Origin: Polynucleobacter sp. AP-Melu-500A-A1
GTDB taxonomy: Bacteria > Pseudomonadota > Gammaproteobacteria > Burkholderiales > Burkholderiaceae
DNA: 64,000 nt
Assembly: GCF_018882125.1 (NCBI RefSeq)
Contig: NZ_JACVOZ010000001.1
Coordinates: 574,323 to 638,322 of the forward strand
Direction of reading: 5' to 3'
The stretch's first letter is position 1. The number at the start of each line of letters is the position of its first letter. Positions 35,501 through 44,425 of this stretch are shown one piece after another. The notes below the pieces were generated by a model. The model saw nothing but the letters and a program-made list of their open reading frames with translations. It was not told the origin of the DNA and did no database searches. A program made the translations under genes and the position numbers.

Positions 35501-36046
35501 GTGTTTTCTAAAATCGCAACCAAAATTGATGGGTTTTATGAGATTCTTCCTGAGGTAAATGAAGATACAAGAGGTATTTTCGTAAAAACTTATCAAAAGA
35601 GTAATTTCCTGAGCATGGGTATCGATGCTAATTGGAAGGAGCAGTACTACTCAATCTCAAAAAAAGGGGTATTGCGCGGGCTTCATTTTCAGCTTCCGCC
35701 GCATGCGCACCAGAAACTTGTTTGTTGTCTCAGCGGTGAGGTTGTAGATGTGGTAGTAGATTTAAGAATAAATTCACCCACTTATGGCCAGCATGCGATC
35801 GTACAACTTAGCACAGAAAAGCGCAACGGAGTTTTTATAGATGTTGGTCTTGCGCATGGCTTTTATACTATTAGCGAATCAGCGATGTTGTTATATAACG
35901 TTTCAACCGAGTATGAACCTAATTTTGATGCGGGAATAAGGTGGGATTCTGCCGGAATCAATTGGGGTGATATTAACCCAATTATTTCAGCTAGAGACAG
36001 CTCTTTTATTGGAATGAATGAATTTCACAGCCCTTTCTCGAGCTAA
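35501..36046 (+). CDS. RmlC-like cupin epimerase of the CDP-dideoxyhexose operon
   Basis: 181 residues beginning with GTG directly after the rfbH stop. Cupin signatures LRGLHFQLPPHAHQKLVCC (catalytic His and metal-free sugar site) and FIDVGLAHGF match RmlC. The C-terminal STEYEPNFDAGIRWDS keeps the Tyr and the Arg-Trp-Asp stretch of the family. Because it lies between rfbH and a reductase, its likely substrate is CDP-3,6-dideoxy-4-hexulose, as for AscE, which inverts C5 on the way to CDP-L-ascarylose. If so, the product would be an L-sugar, unlike abequose, paratose or tyvelose. RmlC activity on a dTDP sugar is the alternative. Confidence 0.85.
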   Translation: MFSKIATKIDGFYEILPEVNEDTRGIFVKTYQKSNFLSMGIDANWKEQYYSISKKGVLRGLHFQLPPHAHQKLVCCLSGEVVDVVVDLRINSPTYGQHAIVQLSTEKRNGVFIDVGLAHGFYTISESAMLLYNVSTEYEPNFDAGIRWDSAGINWGDINPIISARDSSFIGMNEFHSPFSS

Positions 36047-36050
36047 GCCG

Positions 36051-36968
36051 ATGAAGAATAAGACTACTCTGATAACTGGTGGCACTGGATTTATCGGGGA
36101 GAACTTAGCTAAATATCTAAGCAATAATGGCTGGGAAGTTAATTTGCTCTGCAGGGATTTGCAAAAGATTGCTGAGCTTTCAGGGTTAATTGGTGTAAAA
36201 AAAATTCACAAATATGATGGTTCATATGATTCAATAACTAAAGCACTTGTTGATATAAAGCCAACAATTGTTTTTCATCTTGCAGCATATTTTTCTGCAG
36301 AACATCAACCTGAAGATTTAGACAATTTATATTCAGGTAACTTACTATTTGGCTCGCAGCTTCTTGAGGCTATGTCAAATTCAAACATTAAAAGTCTAGT
36401 CAATACCGGAACAAGTTGGGAGCACTATAAAGATAGTGACTATAACCCTGTAAATTTATATGCTGCTACAAAGCAAGCATTTGAAAAAATCATTGATTAC
36501 TATGTCCAAGTAAAAGGTTTTAAGGTATACACGTTAAAATTATTCGATACCTATGGATACGGAGATCGTAGAGGTAAATTAGTTGATTATGTAATTTCAA
36601 GCATTCAAAATCATAAGCCTTTAATATTTTCTCCTGGTGATCAGATGCTAGACTTTGTTCACGTAAAAGATGTTGTAAGGGCTTATGAACGAGCAGCTTT
36701 ATTGCTGACAAATGAAACTCCTTCAACCCATAGACAGTTCGGAATATCTTCCCAAAAATTAGTCTCCTTAAAAGAGATGGTGGAATTAATCCAAAAATTA
36801 ATGTCTGATACTTCAACTATTGGGTGGGGCGAACGAGACTATCGAGCGCGTGAAGTGATGAAGCCCTGGACTGGGTTTAAGAAATTGGATGGCTGGGAGT
36901 CGACAGTGCCTTTGGAGGTAGGGCTTCTAGAATTAATTGAATTGAAAAGAATACAAAATGCCGACTGA
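36051..36968 (+). CDS. NAD-dependent SDR, likely 4-ketoreductase of the CDP-dideoxyhexose pathway
   Basis: 305 residues from ATG 36051; an upstream reading from 36018 would overlap the epimerase gene. TTLITGGTGFIGENLAKYL binds the cofactor, NTGTSWEHY and YAATKQAFE supply the active site, and DFVHVKDVVRAYERA follows the usual pattern of extended SDRs. It resembles CDP-abequose/paratose synthases and AscF. Following an RmlC-like epimerase it would reduce the 4-keto group to give CDP-L-ascarylose (inference). The next gene starts inside its last codons (11-bp overlap). Confidence 0.8.
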   Translation: MKNKTTLITGGTGFIGENLAKYLSNNGWEVNLLCRDLQKIAELSGLIGVKKIHKYDGSYDSITKALVDIKPTIVFHLAAYFSAEHQPEDLDNLYSGNLLFGSQLLEAMSNSNIKSLVNTGTSWEHYKDSDYNPVNLYAATKQAFEKIIDYYVQVKGFKVYTLKLFDTYGYGDRRGKLVDYVISSIQNHKPLIFSPGDQMLDFVHVKDVVRAYERAALLLTNETPSTHRQFGISSQKLVSLKEMVELIQKLMSDTSTIGWGERDYRAREVMKPWTGFKKLDGWESTVPLEVGLLELIELKRIQNAD

Positions 36969-38325
36969 ACAATACACAATTCTTGGCGCTGGAATATCGG
37001 GCCTAAGTGCTTCATATCACTTGGGGCATGATAAATGCAAAATATATGAAGCCAATAGCTATGCTGGCGGCCATGCTTATACGCATAAAGTTGACTCAGT
37101 TTGTTGGGACGAGGGCCCTCATATTTCATTTACAAAAAATGAATATGTAAAGAAATTATTTGAGGAGTCTGTGGGGGGCCAGTATTCAGAGTTTCCGGTG
37201 AATGTTAGCAATTACTATTTTGGAGACTATATTCCTCATCCAGCACAATCTAATTTGAGTTTTTTGAAAGAGCCTCTTCGCACACAATGCTATGAACAGA
37301 TGTTGGCAAGTGGAACTTTAAATCAGCAAGACAATATATCTTCATCCTATTTGGATTGGCTAAAAAGTTCTTTTGGTGAAGTATTTACACAAAATCTTCC
37401 TGAGAGATACACAAAAAAATATTGGACTGTAGGGTCTGCTGAATTGGCTGTTGATTGGTTAGGGGAGAGAGTATATCGCCCTGATTTAGAAGTTGTTGAG
37501 AATGGCTACAGAGGCATTCAGCCAGAAAAAACACACTATATAAATAAGGTAAGGTACCCAAAGGCAGGGGGATTTATATCGTTTTTGAATAAAATAAAGA
37601 TAAATGCAAACATTGAGTACTCAAGCACTGTTAAGTCCATTAATCTCGAAAAAAAACAGATCCTTTTTTCAGATAATAGGGTCGTATCTTTTAATAAACT
37701 GATCAATACATTGCCGTTACCGCAATTTATTAAAATGTCAGGTGCACCTTTTAATGTTTTGGAGGCAGCGAGTAACCTAGATTGCACCTCTTTGCTGTTA
37801 GTTAATATTGTGGCTAGTAATAGGCTTAAGAAAGATTTCCATTGGATGTATGTATATGATGATGCTATGTATGCAACAAGAATTACATCAATGAATTCAT
37901 TGACTGACGATACATTGTCTGCAACACCCGAGGGCATTCAAGTTGAGATATACGAATCGAACTTTAAGCCATTCAAAAAAAGCCATTCAGAAATTGCAAA
38001 TTATGTGAAAGTTGAGCTTCAAAAAATGAACATAATTGATTCTTGTTTATCTGTCCACACTAATTATATAAAGAATGCAAACATAATATTTAATCATAGG
38101 CGAAGAGAGAATCAGGATATTGTTCTAGGTTGGTTAGCCGGCTATGGACTAGATAGGGAAGCTGATGATCTAGAGCCTATGTCAAAATGGGATCATCTCA
38201 ACCAGCCTTCATTAAACAAAAAAATGGGAAATCTTATATTGGCAGGAAGATTTGGTCAGTGGAAATATTTTTGGTCAGATGATTGCATTTTAAGAGGTCT
38301 TGAAATTGGTATTGTTGGCAAATAG
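36958..38325 (+). CDS. FAD-dependent oxidoreductase of the UGM/protoporphyrinogen-oxidase-like group
   Basis: 455 residues. The dinucleotide-binding YTILGAGISGLSASYHL starts near residue 6 and is followed by YEANSYAGGHAYT, a second FAD-contacting motif as in amine oxidases and UDP-galactopyranose mutase. DEGPHISFTKNEYV and NYYFGDYIPHPAQ look like the substrate-facing loops of UGM-type enzymes found in LPS clusters. LAGRFGQWKYFWSDDC near the end holds the final FAD-binding strand. It could isomerise a sugar ring or oxidise a carrier-bound sugar. It is coupled to the SDR gene by overlap and followed 34 bp later by a GtrB-like GT2. Confidence 0.75.
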   Translation: MPTEQYTILGAGISGLSASYHLGHDKCKIYEANSYAGGHAYTHKVDSVCWDEGPHISFTKNEYVKKLFEESVGGQYSEFPVNVSNYYFGDYIPHPAQSNLSFLKEPLRTQCYEQMLASGTLNQQDNISSSYLDWLKSSFGEVFTQNLPERYTKKYWTVGSAELAVDWLGERVYRPDLEVVENGYRGIQPEKTHYINKVRYPKAGGFISFLNKIKINANIEYSSTVKSINLEKKQILFSDNRVVSFNKLINTLPLPQFIKMSGAPFNVLEAASNLDCTSLLLVNIVASNRLKKDFHWMYVYDDAMYATRITSMNSLTDDTLSATPEGIQVEIYESNFKPFKKSHSEIANYVKVELQKMNIIDSCLSVHTNYIKNANIIFNHRRRENQDIVLGWLAGYGLDREADDLEPMSKWDHLNQPSLNKKMGNLILAGRFGQWKYFWSDDCILRGLEIGIVGK

Positions 38326-38359
38326 TACTAAACACTAAATTGAAATTACTAATGAATAC

Positions 38360-39298
38360 ATGAAGAAAACTATTACAATTTTATGTCCTGTTTATAACGA
38401 AGTAGAGAATATCGATAACTTCTACACTACGTTCAATAACTATACTAAAGATATTGTGAATTACAAATTTAACTTCGTATTTACCGATAATCATAGTACT
38501 GACGGAAGTTTTGATGTAATCAAGAAGTTGTCTGGTATGCACCCAAACGTACGCGGTTATCGATTTTCTAAGAACTTTGGGTATATGAAATCAATCTATA
38601 CTGGATTTATTAATTCAGGGGATGACGCTTGTGTTATTTTTGATTGCGATTTACAGGACCCACCATTTCTTATAAGTAATTTTATTAAGTCCTGGGAATC
38701 TGGCTACAAGGTCATCTATGGAAAGCGATCTATCAGGGTTGAATCACAATCACTTGGATTTTTAAGGGCAGCATATAGAAAGTTCGAAAATTTTGTTAAG
38801 GGATATAAGGTTGAAATAGAAAGTGGTACTTGGTTTTTAGATAAGCAGGTTATCGATGAATTAAAAAAAATCCAGTTTGATCCTTACCTACCCGGATTAA
38901 TTTCTAGACTTGGATTTAGTACTATAGGTATCGACTATCAAAGACTAGCTAGAGAGAAAGGCACTGCCAAGGGAAATATACCGCTATATTTGGCTTATGC
39001 AAGGGATGGATTAGTAAGTGGAACTATAACGCCATTAAGACTAATGGCTGTTTTTGGTGCCCTTGTTTCTTTAATTTCTTTCGTACTAATGTTTTATTTT
39101 CTATTTGCTAAGTTATTTTTAGGGGCGCCATTTGCCAGCGGTGTTGCAGCCCTTTCAATAATTACCTTATTTGGATTTGGAATTAACTTCGTTTTCCTAG
39201 GGGTGCTTGGTGAGTACATAGGTCGGATCTATATAGAAAGAGAATCTAGGCACGCAGCCATTATTGAAGAAACTTGCGCTTCAACTATTCAAGAATAA
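38360..39298 (+). CDS. GtrB-like polyprenyl-phosphate glycosyltransferase
   Basis: A 312-residue GT2 enzyme with ITILCPVYNEVENID at the N-terminus, FVFTDNHSTDGSFDV and the acidic DCDLQDPP motif. Two C-terminal membrane spans (LMAVFGALVSLISFVLMFY and a FGFGINFVFLGVLGEYIG segment) followed by a short basic tail are those of GtrB. It would load a sugar on undecaprenyl phosphate at the inner face of the membrane. It converges with a GT-C gene that is followed by an EamA/SMR-like gene, together resembling a three-component modification system. Confidence 0.88.
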   Translation: MKKTITILCPVYNEVENIDNFYTTFNNYTKDIVNYKFNFVFTDNHSTDGSFDVIKKLSGMHPNVRGYRFSKNFGYMKSIYTGFINSGDDACVIFDCDLQDPPFLISNFIKSWESGYKVIYGKRSIRVESQSLGFLRAAYRKFENFVKGYKVEIESGTWFLDKQVIDELKKIQFDPYLPGLISRLGFSTIGIDYQRLAREKGTAKGNIPLYLAYARDGLVSGTITPLRLMAVFGALVSLISFVLMFYFLFAKLFLGAPFASGVAALSIITLFGFGINFVFLGVLGEYIGRIYIERESRHAAIIEETCASTIQE

Positions 39299-39300
39299 GC

Positions 39301-40866
39301 CTATTCTTTTTTAAGAATCGCTAGGGAGCCACTTAACTTAATTGGATTCTTAGTATTAAATTTAGCCTGCTCAATTTTGTCATTAAGACATGAATTCATC
39401 GCATTTGTTGCTTCCACGCCTTTAAATGAGGTGACTCCACTGTAAATATATTTACCTTCTACTTCTGAATAATTCACAATTAAAAATTCGGCAGTATTAA
39501 TATTGTAGGGAAAAAATGAGGAATTAAGGTGTTGGTATAGATAAGGCCAGCCAGCTTCCACAGAGCTTATTCTAGAATCTCGCGGGATATATTTATCAAC
39601 TTGTTGCGTAATAAATTCATAGTTGTTTTTATCTTTATATATCCTGGAAAAGTAACTCAAATAAGAGATATCGTTTTTATAGTTAAGAACTAATTTTTGG
39701 GATTGTGAAAAACTGATTCCATAGAAGTACGCAAGGACTAAGAGTAATAAGAAGTACTGAAGAGATCTTAGTGCTGGATTTTTCTTTAATAGGTCTTTGT
39801 GGATTTCAGCCATGCTTATACAGAATGAGTAAATAAGAAATGGGAAATAAAGTGTATGGTAGTGAGTAAAATACCCAGTTTTTTCAGCCCCCCCAATATT
39901 GCCGATGATATTTGGAACCATCATGGCAAAAGTTATGATGAATAATCTGGGTGATTTTATTAGGATTACTAGCATGAATGGTAAGTTAACTAGTAAAAAC
40001 GATAAAGTGCCATTAAAAAAATACGACTCTTTAAAAAGATTAAGTAGCGCACTCGGCGACAGATTAATGAACGACTCGTAATAGGGGTTGGCGGTCAGCT
40101 GATAGCGTTTTAGTAATTCAAATACTAGAATCATAAAAAGACCAAAGGCTAATCGCGCAGCAATATTCTTATTCTTTTTATAAAAAAGTATGGTGTGAAG
40201 AATTAAAAATATTCCAGAATATAGAATTACCTTTTCAACTATCATTCCACAAATTGTTAGTGCCAAAATGCCATATTTGGTACTATTTTTGAAGTCTATT
40301 AAGTAGAAAGCCAAGAGACCAAATGGAAGATATATCCTATCGGGAAATGGCGCACCCTGAATTGACCATGACCATGCCGGATGAAAACTAATCACGATAA
40401 CTATTAAGAGGCTTGTTATTGATCCACAGTTATTTTTGACTAAGATGTAATAAGATAAATATAGGAATGCTATAAATGAAAAGATATCAATAAAATGAGT
40501 TACATAAGGAGCACTGAATGCATATAGCAGAATGGATAGTGGATAAAGTATTGGATAGTAATGGAACCTGAAGTGGTTAAAATCTTCGGCGCCATGAGCA
40601 ACACTATCAAAAGATTTTTTACAGAACTCTAACACATCAATAGAGTGTAATTTTTCTATATATGAATAGTCGATCAGGGTTGCCATGAACTGGTTGTATG
40701 CCCCTAATCCTCTATGAATATTCTCAAGCAAAATATAATAATTTCCTGTATCTCCTTGAAAGTAAGATCCACTTCTCACCTTAATAATGGCAAGTATTAT
40801 AGATACTGAGACAATTAAAATTATCGGCATATAAATATTGAATAATTTAGATTTACTAATCTTCAT
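39301..40866 (-). CDS. GT-C-like membrane glycosyltransferase
   Basis: 521 residues with about ten membrane spans and a soluble C-terminal domain of roughly 110 residues. YFQGDTGNYYILLENIH, in the first external loop, has the acidic residue expected for GT-C. It would use a lipid-linked sugar in the periplasm. The gene ends 2 bp from the GtrB-like gene that converges on it. A run of seven C on the plus strand (39888-39894, seven G in the coding sense, within NIGGAEKTG) is a possible slippage site. The family could not be named more precisely. Confidence 0.7.
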   Translation of the reverse strand: MKISKSKLFNIYMPIILIVSVSIILAIIKVRSGSYFQGDTGNYYILLENIHRGLGAYNQFMATLIDYSYIEKLHSIDVLEFCKKSFDSVAHGAEDFNHFRFHYYPILYPLSILLYAFSAPYVTHFIDIFSFIAFLYLSYYILVKNNCGSITSLLIVIVISFHPAWSWSIQGAPFPDRIYLPFGLLAFYLIDFKNSTKYGILALTICGMIVEKVILYSGIFLILHTILFYKKNKNIAARLAFGLFMILVFELLKRYQLTANPYYESFINLSPSALLNLFKESYFFNGTLSFLLVNLPFMLVILIKSPRLFIITFAMMVPNIIGNIGGAEKTGYFTHYHTLYFPFLIYSFCISMAEIHKDLLKKNPALRSLQYFLLLLVLAYFYGISFSQSQKLVLNYKNDISYLSYFSRIYKDKNNYEFITQQVDKYIPRDSRISSVEAGWPYLYQHLNSSFFPYNINTAEFLIVNYSEVEGKYIYSGVTSFKGVEATNAMNSCLNDKIEQAKFNTKNPIKLSGSLAILKKE

Positions 40867-40882
40867 ATGGCGAATATCCGTC

Positions 40883-41254
40883 TTAGTTTTGCTTAAGGTT
40901 TATTAGACCAATGCCAATGACTATAAAAATTAGACCCAACCAATAGCTTGTATCCAAAGATTTACCATCTCTATAGCATTGAATTAACGCTGCAAAAATC
41001 ACTGCTGTTGAGGCGATGGGATATGCAATTCGTATATCAATCTTATAGAGCAAGAAAAGCCAAACCGCAGTAGCAAATACATAGAAAATGAGTGCAATAT
41101 AGAGCCACCAACTATTGGTGATAGCAAAAAATATCCCCTTAGAAAAATAATTATTTCCAAGTTGAGAAGATGCATTTGCCATTAGGATTTGGCTACCCCC
41201 CATAATGATTGCATAGCTCACGAGGCAAATAAATTGTAGGAGGGAGAGTTTCAT
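40883..41254 (-). CDS. EamA/SMR-like small four-span membrane protein
   Basis: 123 residues with four evident membrane spans: FICLVSYAIIMGGSQILM, WLYIALIFYVFATAVWLFL, RIAYPIASTAVIFAALI and WLGLIFIVIGIGLINL. IAYPIAS in span three is typical of SMR-type and ArnE/ArnF-like proteins. ArnE/F flip undecaprenyl-phosphate-aminoarabinose, so a role as flippase for the lipid-linked sugar of the neighbouring GtrB/GT-C pair is likely (inference). It lies 16 bp upstream of the GT-C gene and 16 bp downstream of the acyltransferase gene, all on one minus-strand unit. Confidence 0.8.
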   Translation of the reverse strand: MKLSLLQFICLVSYAIIMGGSQILMANASSQLGNNYFSKGIFFAITNSWWLYIALIFYVFATAVWLFLLYKIDIRIAYPIASTAVIFAALIQCYRDGKSLDTSYWLGLIFIVIGIGLINLKQN

Positions 41255-41270
41255 AAATGGTAATCTGGAA

Positions 41271-41831
41271 TTATTCTCTAAAACCTATACATCGAGCCGG
41301 AATTCCCACATTAATCGAATTGGGTAAGGTATCTTTAGTAACTATCGCATTTGCACCAATGATTGAACCCGCCCCCAAGGTAATGCCCGGCATAATAACT
41401 GCACCTGAACCAATCCAAACACCTTTACAAAGAGTGATTTTTAAAGGTATTACCTGTCTTTCAATTACTTCTGGGTGCCTCCCGTCAATAGGATGCTTAC
41501 CAGATGAGATGGTGACGTTAGAGCCGATTAAAACATAGTCTTGTATTTCTACGCCACCAACGCCATTTATATATGTATTTGAGTTGATGGCAACATTAGA
41601 TCCTATATGGATCTTGTAGGCGTCCACAAAAATAACCTTTGGTTGAATCCATTGCATTCCATGCGCTGACTTAAAAAGGAGTTTGCCAGTAATGTATCTT
41701 AATAAAAATCCAATCAAGCCGGGGAATGGGGATGTAAGCATAAAAAGCCATCCCTCAATTTCATGTCTGATTAAGGTAACGACTGAAATGCCCCTCAACT
41801 TATTTCTTAGAAACAAATGAATATTAGCCAT
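41271..41831 (-). CDS. Left-handed beta-helix (hexapeptide) O-acyltransferase
   Basis: 186 residues. The second half is a run of hexapeptide turns ending GSGAVIMPGITLGAGSIIG and NVGIPARCIG, which is diagnostic for the WcaF/LacA/WbbJ family. The catalytic His is probably in SSGKHPIDGRHPEV. A short hydrophobic stretch near residue 35 (FPGLIGFLLRYITG) may bring it to the membrane. It would acetylate a sugar with acetyl-CoA in the cytoplasm. It is the first gene of the minus-strand unit with the EamA-like and GT-C genes, and sits divergent from the OafA-like gene across a 333-bp gap. Confidence 0.88.
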   Translation of the reverse strand: MANIHLFLRNKLRGISVVTLIRHEIEGWLFMLTSPFPGLIGFLLRYITGKLLFKSAHGMQWIQPKVIFVDAYKIHIGSNVAINSNTYINGVGGVEIQDYVLIGSNVTISSGKHPIDGRHPEVIERQVIPLKITLCKGVWIGSGAVIMPGITLGAGSIIGANAIVTKDTLPNSINVGIPARCIGFRE

Positions 41832-42164
41832 ATAAAGGATTAAACAGGAAGATATTTAGATTAATAATATATTTCATTTGTAGTAAAAGTCGTCAAGGTG
41901 GATATAATTTTTGTTTAGTTAGGAGTCTTACAAAAAATTCAAATTTAGTTATAAGTTTTGCTAATTTAAAGGGTTAAAGTTCTAAGTTTTAAATACTTCA
42001 AAATAAATTTATTGCTTTTATTGAATCTATAGTTAAATGATATAGGTAATTTAATCGTGGATCATTGGATGTGCATATTCATGTATTTAATTAATTTGTT
42101 GCATTATTATAGTATCGGTTAAGCGGACAATCTTATCTCGTAGCGTATAAATTTAATCATAATT
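41832..42164. other. AT-rich divergent intergenic region
   Basis: 333 bp without a gene between the hexapeptide acyltransferase (leftward) and the OafA-like acyltransferase (rightward). It is very AT-rich, with no convincing coding frame, RNA gene or hairpin. It should hold the promoters for both units; only the plus-strand one at 42124-42151 looks reasonable. Confidence 0.5.
42124..42151 (+). promoter_or_regulatory. Candidate promoter for the OafA-like gene
   Basis: CGGACA (42124-42129) stands in for a -35 element, TATAAA (42146-42151) for a -10, at 16-bp spacing. Transcription starting near 42158 would leave a leader of only a few bases before the ATG at 42165. Confidence 0.4.
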
Positions 42165-44063
42165 ATGCATTTTACCTTTGAAAAAATTAACTATCGTCAA
42201 GATATTGAGGCCCTCAGAGGATTTGCTGTTCTATCGGTACTGCTCTTTCATGCGGGCTTTGATCTTTTTCAAGGCGGGTTTCTAGGTGTAGATATATTCT
42301 TTGTAATTAGTGGTTATCTAATCACTAAAACTTTAATTGATGAGCAATTAAAAAATAATAATATTAACTACATATCTTTTTTTATAAGAAGAGCTAGAAG
42401 AATTTTTCCAGCCTTAATATTTACATTATTTTTAAGTACTTTACTAGCAATAATTTTTTTCTCAACAAGCTTATTGAGCCAGTATGGAAATTCACTAATT
42501 TTTGCTTCACTTTCCGCTTCAAATATATATTTTTATACCCAAAGTGGTTATTTCGATGCTAGTTCATACGTTAAACCTCTATTACATACGTGGTCACTAG
42601 GAGTGGAGGAGCAATTCTACTTACTCTGGCCGATATTTATGGGAATGGTTTTATCGTTTAGAAGTAAATTGAAAGATCTGCTTCCCTTTTTAATTCTGGC
42701 TATTGGATTGCTTAGTCTTTTAGGCGCTCAATATATGATTTCTAAGAGTCAGGCTGCCTCTTTTTTCATAATGCCATTTAGGGTATTTGAATTTGCCTTA
42801 GGAGGGCTATTATATTGGGTTAACTTAGATAAATTTAAAAAACTTTCTAATTTATTATTTATCTTTGCATTAGCCCTGCTAATCTATAGCATCTTTTTCT
42901 TTAATGAAAAAATGCTTTTCCCCGGCTTTAATGCGTTGGTACCTTGTATGGGCGCTGCCTTATTCATCTCAGCCAATAAGCAGAAGAATTTGGTTTCTTT
43001 ATATAAATATCTAGGCTTCTCATTTCTTGGAAAAATAAGCTACTCTCTGTATTTGGTGCATTGGCCAATAGTTGTTTTTTGGGGTATTGGGTTTAATGTT
43101 AGCAAATATACATTGCTTGATTCGTTATTAATATTGACAGCTTCAATAGTCATTTCTTCTATAAGTTATTATTTTGTAGAATCGCCATTTAGAAGAATTA
43201 GAAGTAAAAATTCAAGTTTCATAATTAAATGCTTCATTTTATTTTCAATTTTAATTATGATTGGTTTATCACAGTCCTTCAACAATGGATGGGATTGGCG
43301 GCCATGGAGGCCCTATGAAATCTTAAGTTCTGATCAAGTAAAAAAAGAAAAAGAGTTACGTTTCTCAGTCCGACAAAAAATTTGCATTGAAAAAGGCTGG
43401 GACAAGTGTGATGATATTGATCCTAATAAAAAGAACGTTTTAATCATTGGCGACAGTCATTCAATCGATGCACTTAATGCATTTGTGAGTGAGTTTAGTG
43501 ACTTAAACTATTCGCTATCTACATTACCTGGATGTCCACCATATGGGAATATAGAACTTATTGCGCCCAAGGATCATTTTGATTTGGAGAAATGTAAAGC
43601 CCTAAATAAAACTAGGGTCGATGTAGGATATTTGAAAAAGTTTAACTTAATCGTAATAAATAATTACATGAAATGGTATAGACCTGATCATCTGATATCA
43701 TATTTACAATACCTGCATATAAATGGCATAGATAGGGTAATAGTATTTGGGAACTATCTTTCCTTAGACCAAGAAATGCCTATACTGATAAATAAATATG
43801 GGTTAGATGAGGCAAAAATAAAAAAGTCAATACAAAATGAGGACTTTAATGAAAGTGAATTAAAGAGAGTATGTGAAGAATTTAACTATCTTTACTTAAG
43901 CAAAAAATCTATTTTTTGCGAGGGAAGTAATTGCATTATCTTGAGTAAAAATAAAATTCCTTTTACCTACGATACTAATCATCTATCATTTGAATTTGCA
44001 AAAGAATTGCTTGCGGGAAAAAAATCTATTGTTAGTGACTATATAGCTAGAGTCTCTCCTTAA
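42165..44063 (+). CDS. OafA/YrhL-type membrane acyltransferase with C-terminal SGNH domain
   Basis: 632 residues. The Acyl_transf_3 domain covers about 8-345: YRQDIEALRGFAVLSVLLFH carries the catalytic Arg-x10-His pattern, FLGVDIFFVISGYLI and RRARRIFPAL follow, and HTWSLGVEEQFYLLWPI is the usual middle block. The second domain, from about residue 420, is SGNH: NVLIIGDSHSIDAL, the NNYMKWY strand and the Asp-x2-His in YDTNHLS. Such proteins O-acetylate O-antigen or capsule sugars in the periplasm, taking acetyl from cytoplasmic acetyl-CoA. It stands as a single plus-strand gene, convergent with DUF2304. Confidence 0.93.
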   Translation: MHFTFEKINYRQDIEALRGFAVLSVLLFHAGFDLFQGGFLGVDIFFVISGYLITKTLIDEQLKNNNINYISFFIRRARRIFPALIFTLFLSTLLAIIFFSTSLLSQYGNSLIFASLSASNIYFYTQSGYFDASSYVKPLLHTWSLGVEEQFYLLWPIFMGMVLSFRSKLKDLLPFLILAIGLLSLLGAQYMISKSQAASFFIMPFRVFEFALGGLLYWVNLDKFKKLSNLLFIFALALLIYSIFFFNEKMLFPGFNALVPCMGAALFISANKQKNLVSLYKYLGFSFLGKISYSLYLVHWPIVVFWGIGFNVSKYTLLDSLLILTASIVISSISYYFVESPFRRIRSKNSSFIIKCFILFSILIMIGLSQSFNNGWDWRPWRPYEILSSDQVKKEKELRFSVRQKICIEKGWDKCDDIDPNKKNVLIIGDSHSIDALNAFVSEFSDLNYSLSTLPGCPPYGNIELIAPKDHFDLEKCKALNKTRVDVGYLKKFNLIVINNYMKWYRPDHLISYLQYLHINGIDRVIVFGNYLSLDQEMPILINKYGLDEAKIKKSIQNEDFNESELKRVCEEFNYLYLSKKSIFCEGSNCIILSKNKIPFTYDTNHLSFEFAKELLAGKKSIVSDYIARVSP

Positions 44064-44089
44064 TTTTTTTTGTGCAGACTTAAAATTGA

Positions 44090-44425
44090 CTATTTATTTT
44101 TAATTTTAAGAATAGAAATTTCTTTTTCAAAGGATCGAATTTTCTTATGTTGTTCTGATGCGATGATTGTCAAATGTAGAACGGTGCCTAATAGGCTACC
44201 AAGGGTTACGGCAATAATTGCCGTGGGAACAAAGTAAATACCTAAAAGACGAGCTAGGTATTCAATTAGGACTGGGAATACGCCCATGATTAAAAATAGC
44301 ATGCCCAAGCTCAGCCAGGTAATTGCATGAACGGTATAAATTCTTCTTCTGCGAATAAAGAAGGAAATCACCATAACAATCAAAAGTCCCAAAATAATGC
44401 AAATTATTCTTGCTCTTAAGCTCAT
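44090..44425 (-). CDS. DUF2304 membrane protein
   Basis: 111 residues with three membrane spans (IICIILGLLIVMVISFFI, a second span around GMLFLIMGVFPVLI and a third around AIIAVTLGSLLGTVL) and a charged C-terminal helix (KKIRSFEKEISILKIKNK). This is the DUF2304 layout, often encoded next to a DPM1-like GT2, as here with a 4-bp overlap (ATGA). The family is thought to assist or anchor the GT2 at the membrane; the exact job is unknown. Confidence 0.82.
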   Translation of the reverse strand: MSLRARIICIILGLLIVMVISFFIRRRRIYTVHAITWLSLGMLFLIMGVFPVLIEYLARLLGIYFVPTAIIAVTLGSLLGTVLHLTIIASEQHKKIRSFEKEISILKIKNK

